The notes under the pieces: generated by a model
Databases searched by the model: none
The model's input: the letters and a program-made list of their open reading frames with translations, nothing else
What the model was told of the DNA's origin: nothing
Position numbers and translations under genes: made by a program
Shown here: positions 24,194-36,006 of the stretch, in pieces
How positions within the stretch are numbered: the stretch's first letter is position 1
Layout of the letters: each line of letters begins with the position of its first letter
Assembly (NCBI GenBank): GCA_028564675.1
Contig: JAOVVO010000232.1
Span: 1 to 64,000 of the forward strand
DNA: 64,000 nt
Source: Onchocerca lupi
Lineage: Eukaryota; Nematoda; Chromadorea; Rhabditida; Onchocercidae
Direction: 5' to 3'

Positions 24194-27100
24194 TTAATCA
24201 ACGGGAGTACCACATGCGCGGGATATTCGTTTGAAGCTGGCACTTTGCATTGATGGGGATTTGTCGTGTGCACTTTGACCCTCCTCTTCCGCTATCAGAC
24301 GACGAGTTTCCGACTTTAGATAAACTTCATCACCTTTCGGTTGTTGCAATGATGGGCTAAATATTTGGCAAAAACTTATATAACTTTTGAAAAAATATAA
24401 AATAAAATTTTTTCAGTGAATCAGATTCAATAATTTGATCAATAATTTTCTGAAGAGATGCAGTGAATGTACAATTTTCAAGTTGCATTTTTTTCTTCAT
24501 TAAATAAAATTTACTCGGTGCCAAAAAGTCCACCAGTTTGTTGGATATATTGTTCAGCAGCAGTTTGTGATGAATATAGATTCATTGGAGAATTATACTG
24601 TAGATGACGAATTGTTGCATGTGGTGACAACTGACGTTCGGTACGTGGTGAATGTTGAAATGGTGTTCGCGCTGTAAGGAAAAAAAAAACGTGAAATTAG
24701 AGTATAATTTATTGGAACATATGAATTTAGAATAATACTGTATTAAATAAACATTCGTGAAATGTCAAATTTACAGTATTTTTCAATGTTTCAATAATTC
24801 ATTAATTCGCATGTTTCCTATTTCTCGATGACATCTTCAATCGGAAATATCTCACAAGCATAATTATGCCATTCTTTTATGCTCACTCAGTTTACTGGAT
24901 ACAGTAAACAAAAATATACCGTATGTATTTGCTTACTGTATTGGCTGAATAAAATTAATAAAAAGAACTTACGTCCATGCCAAATTGCTTTTGAAGGTGT
25001 ATCTTTGGCTGAACGATGACCATCACCAGAACCAGAGGAAGAATATCCAATATTATTATGGATATTGCTTGTATCGATATGAACTGGACCATAATTTTTG
25101 CCTTCTGGACCAATTATTTTACTGGTTGATGTCATTGATGATGGAGCCGAATTTCCGAGCACTATCGGTACGTTACGTGATATATCCGATGTTGGCTTAT
25201 CACCAGAACCATATCCACTTGTGCTTCGTGATTCTGCTCTATAACTGTATTTTCTCATCCATTGATAAGACAAAAAAATTGCTCAATTTAGAAAACTGGT
25301 AAAGATTCATAATGTATGTTGTCAATTTACTGATAAGTCATTTATAACAGTATGATTAATACCTGTAGTTATCAGTACTGTAACTGTTCTGAAAGTGTTT
25401 ATTTTGAGCATGCGGAGATTTCGTATTCGTTACATTCGTAAATGGAGCAGCTTGTTGTTGGTTAAGATTGATTGGGCGATTCAAGGAATCTTCCTGTAAT
25501 TTTGAGAATTTGGAAATTTTTGTTGAAATAAATATTTTTATGCTTGAATTTATTGATGAAAATAATATAGGTAGATTAAGATCTAAAGAAAGAGAAAAAT
25601 CAGAATTCATAAATGGTGCGAAAGATCAAAATTTATAAACAATGAAAAAAATGGGAATTTATAAATAGTGTGGAAGATCGAATTCATAAATATTTATCAA
25701 TCGATTTTGCAATTTTCTTATATTGTTTAAAAGTAAAGTTAACAAAGTTTTCGGTATGACATTTAACTTATATTGGAAACTAGATTTATTCGCATTTTGT
25801 GGCAAGTGAAAATTTTCCTCATCATTCTCAAATTTTTTTTTTTTTTTTTGCAAAATTAAGAACCTTATATTTATTGTATGAAGATATATGATATTTGGAT
25901 GATTCATTTGTGATCGGTACTTCATAACTCGATGTTGAATGCGATAAATCTTTTCGTTCACTCTAAAAATTGCCTTTTTTTCACGTTAATAATTTAAATT
26001 TCAAATTTCAAATCGTTGATCAAATTTTTTGCCTTATAATAATTATAATTAGCAGCATTTCTAGGTTTGATATAATCCACCGTTATTTGATTATCTTTCT
26101 CCGTTAGCTCCCATGGTATACATGAATGCTCCGTTATCTGCCTGAAATTTTAAATGAGTTATGGAAAATTTTAGAGAACTGTTTCTGAAACAATTGATGA
26201 AATCGTATTTTAATTGAATTTTATAATAATCGAAATTGTAGCATCGAATTTTTGAAGTCTTCTTTCAATCTACTGAGCTTAACCTATTTCAAGTCGCTAG
26301 TAAATCACCAAAAGTTTATTGAATTTTTTTTTATAAAAACTCATTTGCAATATTTAAAAATTATTTCATATATTAATGCAGTGATGTTATCAACTTTTTT
26401 TCATCTTACAAGATCTGTTTTAATTATCGTCAAGAAATTCCCAAATTGGATCGATTATGATGTCATGATGAAACTAATAAGTGATAGATGTGATAAATGA
26501 AAATAAGTAAAATGAAAATGGCGTCATATCATTTTCATATCTATTTTTGTTGTAAAATCTGTAACGAAATTTACACTTTTCAAGAATCGATGAAATTTAA
26601 TTGGAAAAAGAAAAACCTTTGTAAAAGCATGTAAATTTCGAACGAAACTTTTCCAACAATATTTGTAGCTTCCTGAAGTGTCATTCCTTTTGTCGTATGG
26701 CCGAAAAATTCGGTGATCACATCACCTATTTGTAATCCAGCTTTATCCGCCAGACTTTCTTTTTGAACCTGAAACATATGAACGTATTATTCAAGAATAA
26801 TTGTTTGACTAATATCAGAAAGTTTATAAAATTAATAATAATCATAACTATATTTTTCAATTTCTAATACATAATTATATTAAACACGTTTGCTGTTTAC
26901 ACATTTGTGAATATCTGCTATTTAATAAAGCAATTTCTATAATATACATTTATGAAAATGAAAAACATATTTCAAAACAACGAATATTTTTGGATATGAT
27001 AAATGTTCTATTACAATCGTCATTTTTGAAATTTTAATTAAATTTAAATTAAACTGTGATAATTTGAAAGCAAGTTAATTAGTAATTTTGTTTGTTCGTT

Positions 27101-28060
27101 TGAAGCGAGACACAAATAAGATCAATGAAGAATCTTATAAAATATACGTTGCCCCGTAAGTGAAACTTTGAATTCTACCATTCTTCTTCCTTTTTTTTCT
27201 CTTTTCTCATTCTCTTCAAACATTCTTTCTGATTAATATTTTTTGTTTAAAATTATAACTTATTCTCCTTTTTTCTTTCTAATGTCAATTTTGACCTGGA
27301 AACAATTGAAATGTATTTGCTACGATTCTACCATTCCTAGCAACATTAATTTAGATGGGACATAGATGGAGACAGTATGATGACAAGATATTTATTTCAA
27401 TGATAAGATAAAGAGTTGTAATTTGGCAATTTATGAAATGACCAAACAAGATTAAGAAAGTTCAACAGACTGGATGAACTAATTAATCTTCAAGTACAAT
27501 AAGAGTTAGAACGAAGGGCGAATCACAATCACAAATGGAAAATGCGATAATGCAATGAGTATTCATCATTTAAATAGATTCTGTATAAGAAGACCAATAA
27601 ATGCTATTGTTGATATAGTGAAGTTATAACAAATAAAAAAAAATTCAATTTTTTTATATCGAATATACGCGTAAATCTTTCCCGACAAGATCGCAATTCT
27701 CCTCATGTAATTCTTTTCAGATCATTTTATTTTGTAAAATAAGAAGAGCTAAATTTAGAAATTATTGAAAAATAATTTAAATTTCCAATTGAGCTTTGCT
27801 GTCTTATGAACCGTATATATTTGTCATGCTTTTTAAAATTTTGATAGATTGCATATTTTTAGAAACTATTCTCTCCAAAAATGTTTTGTTTTTTCAATTT
27901 CAAAAATGATTAATTCATAAAGTTCGAAAAAATAGATGAAAAATTTTTAACATACAGTGGAAATTTTGATAGGCATAGGACTTCCACCGGTTACTGTAAA
28001 TCCCCAAGGGATCGTACTGTCGCTTCGATTCATTCGTACCGTAATCGTTTCGTATGCCAT
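24194..28060 (-). CDS. alp-1: ALP/Enigma-family PDZ protein with ZM/DUF4749 region (ALP-1-like, no LIM domain seen)
   Basis: Predicted cytoskeletal scaffold of 362 residues. ALP/Enigma proteins bind alpha-actinin through the PDZ and ZM regions at Z-lines, dense bodies and stress fibres. Exons (minus): 28060-27956, 26768-26617, 26141-26033, 25493-25363, 25244-24973, 24671-24515, 24356-24194. The PDZ domain is residues 4-85; PWGFTVTGG (18-26) is the ligand-binding loop, followed by ADKAGLQIGDVI and MTLQEATNIV. Residues 123-265 are Ser/Gly/Asn-rich and probably disordered. Residues 281-306 (LQYNSPMNLYSSQTAAEQY) match the ZASP/ZM motif, and SPSMQSASFKRISRACGT near the C terminus matches the end of the vertebrate ALP DUF4749 region. 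The C. elegans gene makes ALP (PDZ only) and Enigma (PDZ plus LIM) forms; here the frame stops at GTPVD. The exon ending at 26033 needs a GC donor (AAG|GCAAAA), as no usable GT was found. The 1.19-kb first intron splits the PDZ domain. Confidence 0.87.
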
Positions 28061-30196
28061 TTTTGTCTATCGTATACTGTCAATCATATACTTTCAAGAA
28101 TTCAAAATTCAACTTCAAAATTTTTGCAGCAATTATGGCATGAATTAATACATAATGCTTTAATTACTTGGCCAGAATTAATTGAATTTCACTTCTTCGG
28201 TAATCAAAAATGATTTAATTCTTTGTTCGGACTGAAAAATAATAAATGATCAAGAAGTAATTTGTTCAACAAAATTAACATGCAGAATACGATTAAACTG
28301 CAAATACAAATATGCACAAACGCATCTTATGTACTTAAATATAAATTTATCTAAAATTTACATAAATCCCTTTTTTCTATTTGAATAAATTCATAAATTG
28401 AATGTAATTCTTCTTCAACAAAACTGAAATTCAGATTGTTTCAAATCATCAATATGGTTCCGGTTTTATAAGATACAGTTATACATTTCAAATAATTAAG
28501 ATAACTGACTAATCAAATAATAATCCGATTCAAATAATTAAGAATCTCTGATACTAATAATTATCTGATTATGTTTACGGTAATTATATATTATCATTGA
28601 ATCAAAGCTAGAAGGAAAGGAAAAATAAAATTTGATAAATTAATAAGAAAGCGAAAATTTATGAGGTATGTATAAATCAATGAAACGCTCGTTGAGCATT
28701 AATCGATCTCAAAATATGCTTTTTTCTTTCTCAATATTTTATAACAAAACTTTTTCAATGTTTCTAACACTTTTTTTTTTTTTTTTAACCGTTGCAATGA
28801 CGATCATAACAACAAACATAGTCGCAGAACAAAATCTGTGAGAGAAGTCTTGACGTAATTCGAGAATTTGTTAAGCAAAACAATACATTCTTCACTTTCG
28901 AAACATACATTCTGATGTGAAAATAAGAAATTTCAGAATCTTCATCTATGAAAAATTGAATAAGTTAACTTGAAAAATATATATGATTTGGAAAAAAAAT
29001 CAAATTTTGCATTAATTTAAGAAATTATTTAGATTGATAAAAAGTTTAAAATTTTGACAAAAATCATAATTTTATTAATACAATTTTCGGTATCTCATTT
29101 TTACTTTCGAAATCAAAAATTTCGATAATTTTCTAATAATCCCAATCTCTATTTTTAATTTTACTCTTATCTTTAGTTTATTAATTTTAAGTTAACGGAA
29201 TTTCAATATGGTCAAATGAATTGATCTTTCTAAAAATCAAGTAGTGCTGCTACAAGAAAAAAAAAAAAAAAAACTGGAAGGAATTGATTTGATATGCACT
29301 TGAATTAACTTCTCGAAAAACAAACAAAATGAAAACATAGTAAGAATAGATTAAAAATCAAAAATCGAAATGTTTGAGGAAAACAAAATGAATCTTGAAA
29401 AAGGATTAGCGAAATACTTTCTTTTTTTTTTTTTTTTTTTTTTTCGATATTATTCAGCAGAAGTAATATTTTTTGAACATTTGGGATAACAGCTGGAAAC
29501 CATCTGTTATTTGCTTGCTTCAAACTTTTCAATTTCATGACCTATAATGATAATAATAATCAAACGAATCGATAATGATTTGATCTAAAAGAAACGAATA
29601 AAAATGCATTTTGAAAAAATGTTTAAATTTTAATTTAATTGATAGTGTGAGAAAAGAACATGTATTTTTGCTATTGGTGATTGTTGATAAATAAATTTGA
29701 AAATTGCTTGCGTTTTAATTTTAAAATTATTCCATTCTTCCGCCATAATTTGTTTTTAGATTATTTTACTCAGTTTGCGAATTCACTTCATTATTAGTTT
29801 TATAAATTTAAATCAATTTAGATATCAAATAGAGAGAGGAGAGAGAGAGATGGGAAGAGTAAGAGAGAAATTCTGCAAAAAATTAAATAGATCTAAATTT
29901 ATTTTAACAAATAAAATATGATAATTAACATATAATTATGTTAGATTAAGGCAGCGGAATCAATTTTTCTTATCAGCAAACAACATTTTCATATCAATAA
30001 ACAGCAAATATCACTATTGATTGATTGAAAATCATTCATTCTCGTAAAAATTTGCTATAATAAATCAATTTAAACTTATTCTTACAATGAGATATACTCA
30101 AAGAGGAAAAGCATGAAGAAGGATATAGCGAATCTAATGAATGAATTTGCGTGAAATAGGAAAGAAAATATTACAATTTTTCTTGCCTTGATAATC

Positions 30197-30227
<31 letters not shown>

Positions 30228-31124
30228 TGAATATTGAAGAGGAAATGAATTTCCTATCTTTTTTTATTCTTGATAGATGGATCAATGTTGAGATTTTTTT
30301 TTAATAAAATTTTAGAAATGATTTAATTAAAATCGATGAAAATATACTAGCTAGGAATTAAATTACAACTTATAAAAAAGATCAATCTACAATCAAGCAA
30401 ACTTGGATGAGCAACAAAACGAAGAAAGCTCGAGTTTGAACTATCCTGCCATTAAATACTCTTGAGCTTCTCAATAATTCATTGCCGTGAGGTCTTTAAG
30501 TTCATTTCAGTTTCAAAGTTGCACTATCTCATTATTAGCACAAGAGAAATGGCAAGCAACAAATTCGATGATGTAATCAGAATCCACATTTTTGCTTCCT
30601 TTTGCTTCGAGGATGAGTTAATGTTTTTTTTTTTTTTTTTTTTTTTTTCAAAAGACAAAAATAAAATCGAAACGTTTTTGAAAACAGAAAAAAGAAAAAA
30701 TGTCGAACATTTAAAGCAAACATCAAAAAACTTTTCGTTGATTGCTTTCCTGAATGATGAAATCTTATAAATTCTTTTGTAGAAAAAATAAACTGCTATT
30801 TTCAATCATGAAAATTAATTATGAAATTTTAATTTGAAAATTGATCTATCTTGGTGCAATGAAAAAATTTCTTTAAAAATTTTCTTATCTAAACAATAAA
30901 CTTTATTTATAAACAATTTATATCTTTAGACATTTTGCAATGAATGACATATATCGGGGCAAATAATGTTAAAAAAAAAAAAAATGTCGCAATAGCACCG
31001 AAATAATTGAAATGATAATAAATAACAGATGATAACAATCAATGATAAACATTGAAAGAATGTGTTAAATAATTGATAACTAAAGAATACATAATAATTA
31101 TACAGTATAGTGCATCAAAGGTTA
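28061..31124. other. Intergenic stretch
   Basis: About 3 kb between the C_tripleX stop and the ALP-like start. AT-rich with poly(A)/poly(T) runs near 29260, 29420, 30200 and 30630, and a GA-rich tract at 29831-29876. No exon could be supported on either strand. Confidence 0.5.
29831..29852. repeat. (GA)n simple repeat
   Basis: A short run of agagag with one interruption, followed by a purine-rich tract. Confidence 0.8.
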
Positions 31125-34100
31125 TCAACAAACATTTGCACATTGCATTTGGCATGCTGATTGACAGGTATTCATGGTAAGTTTAAGCTGCATGCATTGT
31201 TGCGTGCACACATTGATGCAATTTGCGATGCAATTTGGTGATAATGGTGCAATCGTATTTGATAACGATGCTTCGCTCACCTAAATTTGAAATCATAATT
31301 TTGAGAAATGATAATTTAAAAAATTAAGAAAAAAAATTCCTAAAAAATGAATTCTTTTGAATTTTAAGTAATCATACTGACTACATTAGCAAATTAGTAG
31401 AAAAAAAAAAATCGGAAAAAGCCTACCGTTGGAATTGGTAGTGGTTGCGCTTGTGCAGTAATGCATGATGGAAGGCAAAGAGGCATGCAGACGGCAATAC
31501 ATATTGCTTTCTCTGTTACTGTTGGAGTATTTTGAATTGGGGATATCGCGGGGATCGTTGAGTATAGGGGATTTACAGGAATTTGCGAATTCTCGGGACT
31601 CGGGGGAATGATTTGGGATGCATGATTCGGCAAGATATATGCTTTCTGACATTGCAATTGGCATGAACTCATGCATTTTTGAGTTGGTAAATTACTCGAT
31701 GAGCATACATTCTGACAATCTGCAATAATGAAAGTGACAATATTCAAATTTAATTCATTTTCAAGTTGGTAATCACTCGGTTTGTAAGTCAATGGTCAAG
31801 AAATATTGAGTAAGCAATTATCATTAATTTTTGAAAATCGAATAAAAAGAATTGAATCTTCAAAATTGAATAAAAAAGAATGAAATTATGATGGAGAAAT
31901 TTCTTAATATCCAAATAAAACGTACTTTGATAACAGGTTGCTAGACAGGAATGATCTTTTGATGGTTTTGATTTTTGAAGTTGTTCAGGCGGAAATATGC
32001 ATTGTCTCCCACAATCCATTTGACATGATTGAAGACATTGGTGACGATTATCGTTTAAGCACACCTGATTACATCCTAAAATGTGAAGATATTTAAATAG
32101 TTTCCATATTTTTCAGAATTTTATCGATTCAATGTTTTCACAAAAGATAGAGTATTTGGCAGAATAGGCATTGAAAATGCATGACATAAAATACTCAATC
32201 TAATTAATCAAACTCTGTCATATTTTTTAATTAATATTTTTTAATCATTTAATTTCTAATTAATCAAATCCTGTCACAATTTTTTTTATTGTTCTGAAAA
32301 TTTCTAGAATGTTTTTTTTTTCTTAAGATTTCCAAAAAAAATGTTTTCGTTTCAGATTCATCTATTTCCGTTGCAGTATCTGAGTAAATTTCTTTAAATC
32401 TCGAATTTCAAACCTAAATTTTGACAAATTTTAGATACAGGAAACTAATGTTTGATATTATCATTCACCTTCATAACAACTATCGTTGCATCGCGATGGG
32501 CTTTGTTGCGGTTGCGGTATTGGATGTAAAACAGGTGCAGGTGATATCTGACAATTTTGATAGCATCGTAAGCTACATTGCAAGTAGCATGCAGATTCAC
32601 TTTGATATGATGCAATACAATCTTGCATACTGCATTTCCTAAATAGAATAATTTGTTATGATGAAAATTTGTTATCATTTTATTACTGTTAGATTCCTAG
32701 AATTTTTTTTGCTAAAGTAATTATTTTGACATATCTTACATAATTCTAGAAGAACTCAACATAATATACAGAAAAACTTATCCATCAGTTTAATAATCAT
32801 ATTTAACTTTCATTAGCGAATGATATCTTGTCAGTTAAATCAAGCATGAAAGTTAAAACAATTGAAAATTTGAAATTTAAAAGATTTTTGAAATTCACTG
32901 TAATTGGCCGAATGTGTTGAAAAAATCCGAAAGATATAATTGATGTAAACAAAAAGTATTAAAGATCAAGAAGAACGTAGTTTCAAATGACCAAAAGGTC
33001 GACAAACATATTTACCACCAAAAGGAAAAAACGTTTACCAGCAAAGAATAAACATGTTTCCCGCCAAAACGCTCCGAGATCGAATAATCATGAGGCGAGA
33101 TGTTGCAGATCAACAGAGGAGAAGGAGTACCGAAAAGATTTGAAAGGTTCGGATTTTGGGGCAAGAGAACTTATTCTAGAAGTTTATCACTTGATAACGA
33201 TCACAGCAACATTCGACTCGAATTGAACAACAATCAAAAATCAAGGAACAATATTCATTTGGCGCATAGCTCAATTTATTTTACGATAATTAAGGTTCTT
33301 TGCAAAATATATTGTAAAGAGACTTACGTCATACACTTATCCAAACAAATGCTTGAATCAATTACAGGTATAGGTGTAATTGACGAAACGACGAGTACAG
33401 GTGGTCTAGGCGAGGCTAGAGTTATCGGAGTTGTAACAAATAAATGCGGTACAACAGAAATCATTGGTTGCATGCATGCCTTAGCACAAGCTTGTTGACA
33501 GCTATCTAAACATAAGTTTTGCGACCAGTTCTGTGCACGGCAAGTTGCCATGCATGTCGAATGGCACCTTTTTTCACAAGTGATCGGTAAAAGGTCAGGA
33601 GATTGATAAGATGGAATAACCAATTTTGTAGGATGTTGGATTGGAATGCATGCCTCTGCGCATACTGGTTGGCATATTTGCATGCATAATGGCGATGAGA
33701 AATTCCTAGAAGTGCATGATGAGATGCAGCTGCTTGGACAGTTTTGCATGCAAGATGGCGGATGAATCGTGGATTGCGGAGTAGAAAGAAATGTTTGTTG
33801 GCCACATATCTTGGAGCAGTTTTGTTGGCAAATTAATTTGCAAGCATTATGGCCTTTGTTGCAATTCGTTGCACAACTTTGTGGACATTGCAAGTTGCAA
33901 TCTAATGGATGATGTGATTGAATGCTCAAAACTGCTAATTGATTCTGCGGTGATAAAGTTATTTTCGAAGTTTGTGCTGACAAAATTGCTAAATCGGTCA
34001 TTCCACATGATTGTGTACATACTTTCTTGCAATCGTTTTCGCACAATATGGCTAACCAATTGCGTCGTGCACACATTGCTATGCAATTCGGCAAGCATAT

Positions 34101-36006
34101 TTGCATGCAGTTGGATGGAACGGAAGAAGGCAACATTGATTTTATTGATTCTTGCATAATTGGAATCTGTAAATTATTAAATTAAAGTAACCAAAAATTA
34201 GAAAAGATTACTTTGCATAAAATATATGTCTTTATAGTCAAATAATTCAAAAATTAATATTTAGAGAAGCAAAAACTTCAAGATAAATGAACCGGCGTTC
34301 TTGTTGATTGATAATTGCTACAAGCTTGCTGGCAAGTAAATTCACAAATCGGTTGACACCTAAAAAATAATAATTTTCCGATATCTCATGCAGTCAGAAT
34401 CTCAGTCTTATTTTCCAACTTTTTTATTTTAATCAATAAAAAAAAAAAACCTATGATTAGTTTTTTAAAGGCATCAAGTTTCTTTTTCGGAAAAAAATTT
34501 TTTTTTAATGTTTTTGTGATGAAGTGATTTTTTAATTGTAAATTTACCTTATTGCTGGTTAATTTTAATTTAAATTACCTTATTACTGGTTGATTGGCCA
34601 GACAGAATTGCATACATGATTTTTGGCAAGTTGGTTGACATAATTTTATTGATAATGAAGCTTGATTGCAGTTGCATGCTGCATTACAAGAACATTGTCG
34701 TGGCTGTAAAAATAAGCATCAATTTTTTCTTGAAATTTAATTGCCACAAGTAATTAGATCGATAAATCATGAAAATGTGAAGTGAATAAAAGGTAATTTC
34801 ATTTCTTTCATTTTTCCTTAATTTTAGCTTTTCTTTCAAATTGTCTTCGAATATTTTCTAAAGTTTCAATTGCTTTTTTTGAATTATATAAATCAATCGA
34901 AAAATTTTTTCCACTAAAAGAATAGAAAAAAAAAAATTAGCACAGATATTGCTTACTTGTCGACAAGTACAAGATGGTGCTATTTGCATACAATTACATT
35001 GTCGTCGTCGGCGTAATTTTACATTCAATAAATTCTAAACAGACATTTAAATCTTTAAAATTAAAATTCAAATATTCTTACGATTGGAAAACATAGGAAA
35101 AAAAATTAATATATATCATATAAAAATATTGTTTTTTATTTGAAAGAATTTCGTAAAAAATTGAGTAAAAATCTATGTGAAATTTAAATAAATTCCACAT
35201 GAAGTTCCTTTTTCTCATTTAAAATTTATCATCGCCTCAATTAATTCATCAATTTTGTTAAAAAAAAAAAAGAAAAAAATTTTTCTGTTTTTATTTGTTG
35301 TAAATTCAACCAATTTATTTGCAAAATTTTTTTTGAAATTGAAATGACAAAGCACTCACAAGAGGATAAATAAAATTGTCTGCAATCAAAACAAAACAAA
35401 ACAAATAAAAAAGTGTTTTTTTTTTTATTACTTTGGTTTAATTATCAAACTTTTGGCATGCATCTTTTATTTATTATATCATATTTATTTTTTGTTTTTT
35501 TTTCCTTGTTCAGTTTGTTGATTAATTTCAGTTTGTTGTAGTTGTTTTTTTTTTTTGTTATTTTTTTTTTGTTTTTGATAAAAATCTGATAAATCATTAT
35601 CAATATTTTGTTCAATTAAAAAATCTGCGAAACATATGAAATTGAATCGTTCAATTTTTTTTTTACAAATTTCCCAATATTTGATTTCAAATTGATTAAT
35701 TTAATTAAGCAAGTTAAGTTACACTTCATTAAATCTTGATTTTAATTAAAAAAGTTCACTGAACTTACTAAATAGGTTATAGCCTAGAAGAACTATCTTA
35801 GCAGCAGTTTAATTTATTATTTTTGTTCAAATCAATTCGATTTCATTTATTTTTAAGTTCTATATTTTTCAACATATTTTCCGAATTAAAGAATGATTTA
35901 TTTGAGCAATTAAAATCAGAAAACTTACATTTTTTGAATGATCTGTAGCTATTAAGCAAGTAGTGAAAAGGAAAATTGAAAAAAATACACTAAGCACATG
36001 AATCAT
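31125..36006 (-). CDS. Secreted cysteine-rich protein with (CX3)3C hairpin repeats (C_tripleX type)
   Basis: Predicted 651-residue extracellular protein, function unknown. Exons (minus): 36006-35929, 35034-34957, 34703-34579, 34359-34293, 34166-33328, 32638-32469, 32075-31926, 31719-31427, 31280-31125; all phases join. Residues 1-20 form a signal peptide (MIHVLSVFFSIFLFTTCLIA). A basic RRRR (34-37) could be a furin-type site. Next come four CxC pairs (39/41, 48/50, 56/58, 62/64). The body holds nine two-armed units, each C-X3-C-X3-C-X3-C, a 6-9 residue turn, then the same arm again: 74-107, 136-170, 206-237, 255-289, 313-347, 390-425, 446-478, 496-530, 617-651. One half unit lies at 576-588. 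The unit at 496-530 has Tyr530 where the eighth Cys belongs, and the unit at 390-425 has one X4 step. Pro/Ser/Ile-rich linkers separate units. The C-X3-C-X3-C repeat matches the Pfam family C_tripleX, found mostly in nematodes. Donor 34292 (GTTCAT) is weak. No upstream AG close to the ATG was seen. Confidence 0.9.
33000..33085 (-). repeat. Inverted fragment of the dispersed repeat in a C_tripleX intron
   Basis: The reverse complement of about 33045-33080 reads ggagcgttttggcgggaaac followed by atgttta, the same as copy 2 near 4955-4993. On the plus strand, three related short units follow one another here (acatatttaccaccaaaa, aacgtttaccagcaaag, acatgtttcccgccaaaac), spaced about 25 bases. It lies in the intron 32639-33327 and is GC-richer than its surroundings. 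Confidence 0.65.

Noticed and set aside
31386..31676. Second minus-strand frame overlapping C_tripleX exon 8
   Set aside because: The other frame continues the repeat pattern and the splice phases; this one has no pattern and does not join its neighbours.
33100..34159. Plus-strand open frames opposite the C_tripleX exon 5, rich in Cys and His
   Set aside because: They are antisense shadows of the minus-strand exon, whose frame has signal peptide, phase-matched splice sites and regular CX3C repeats.
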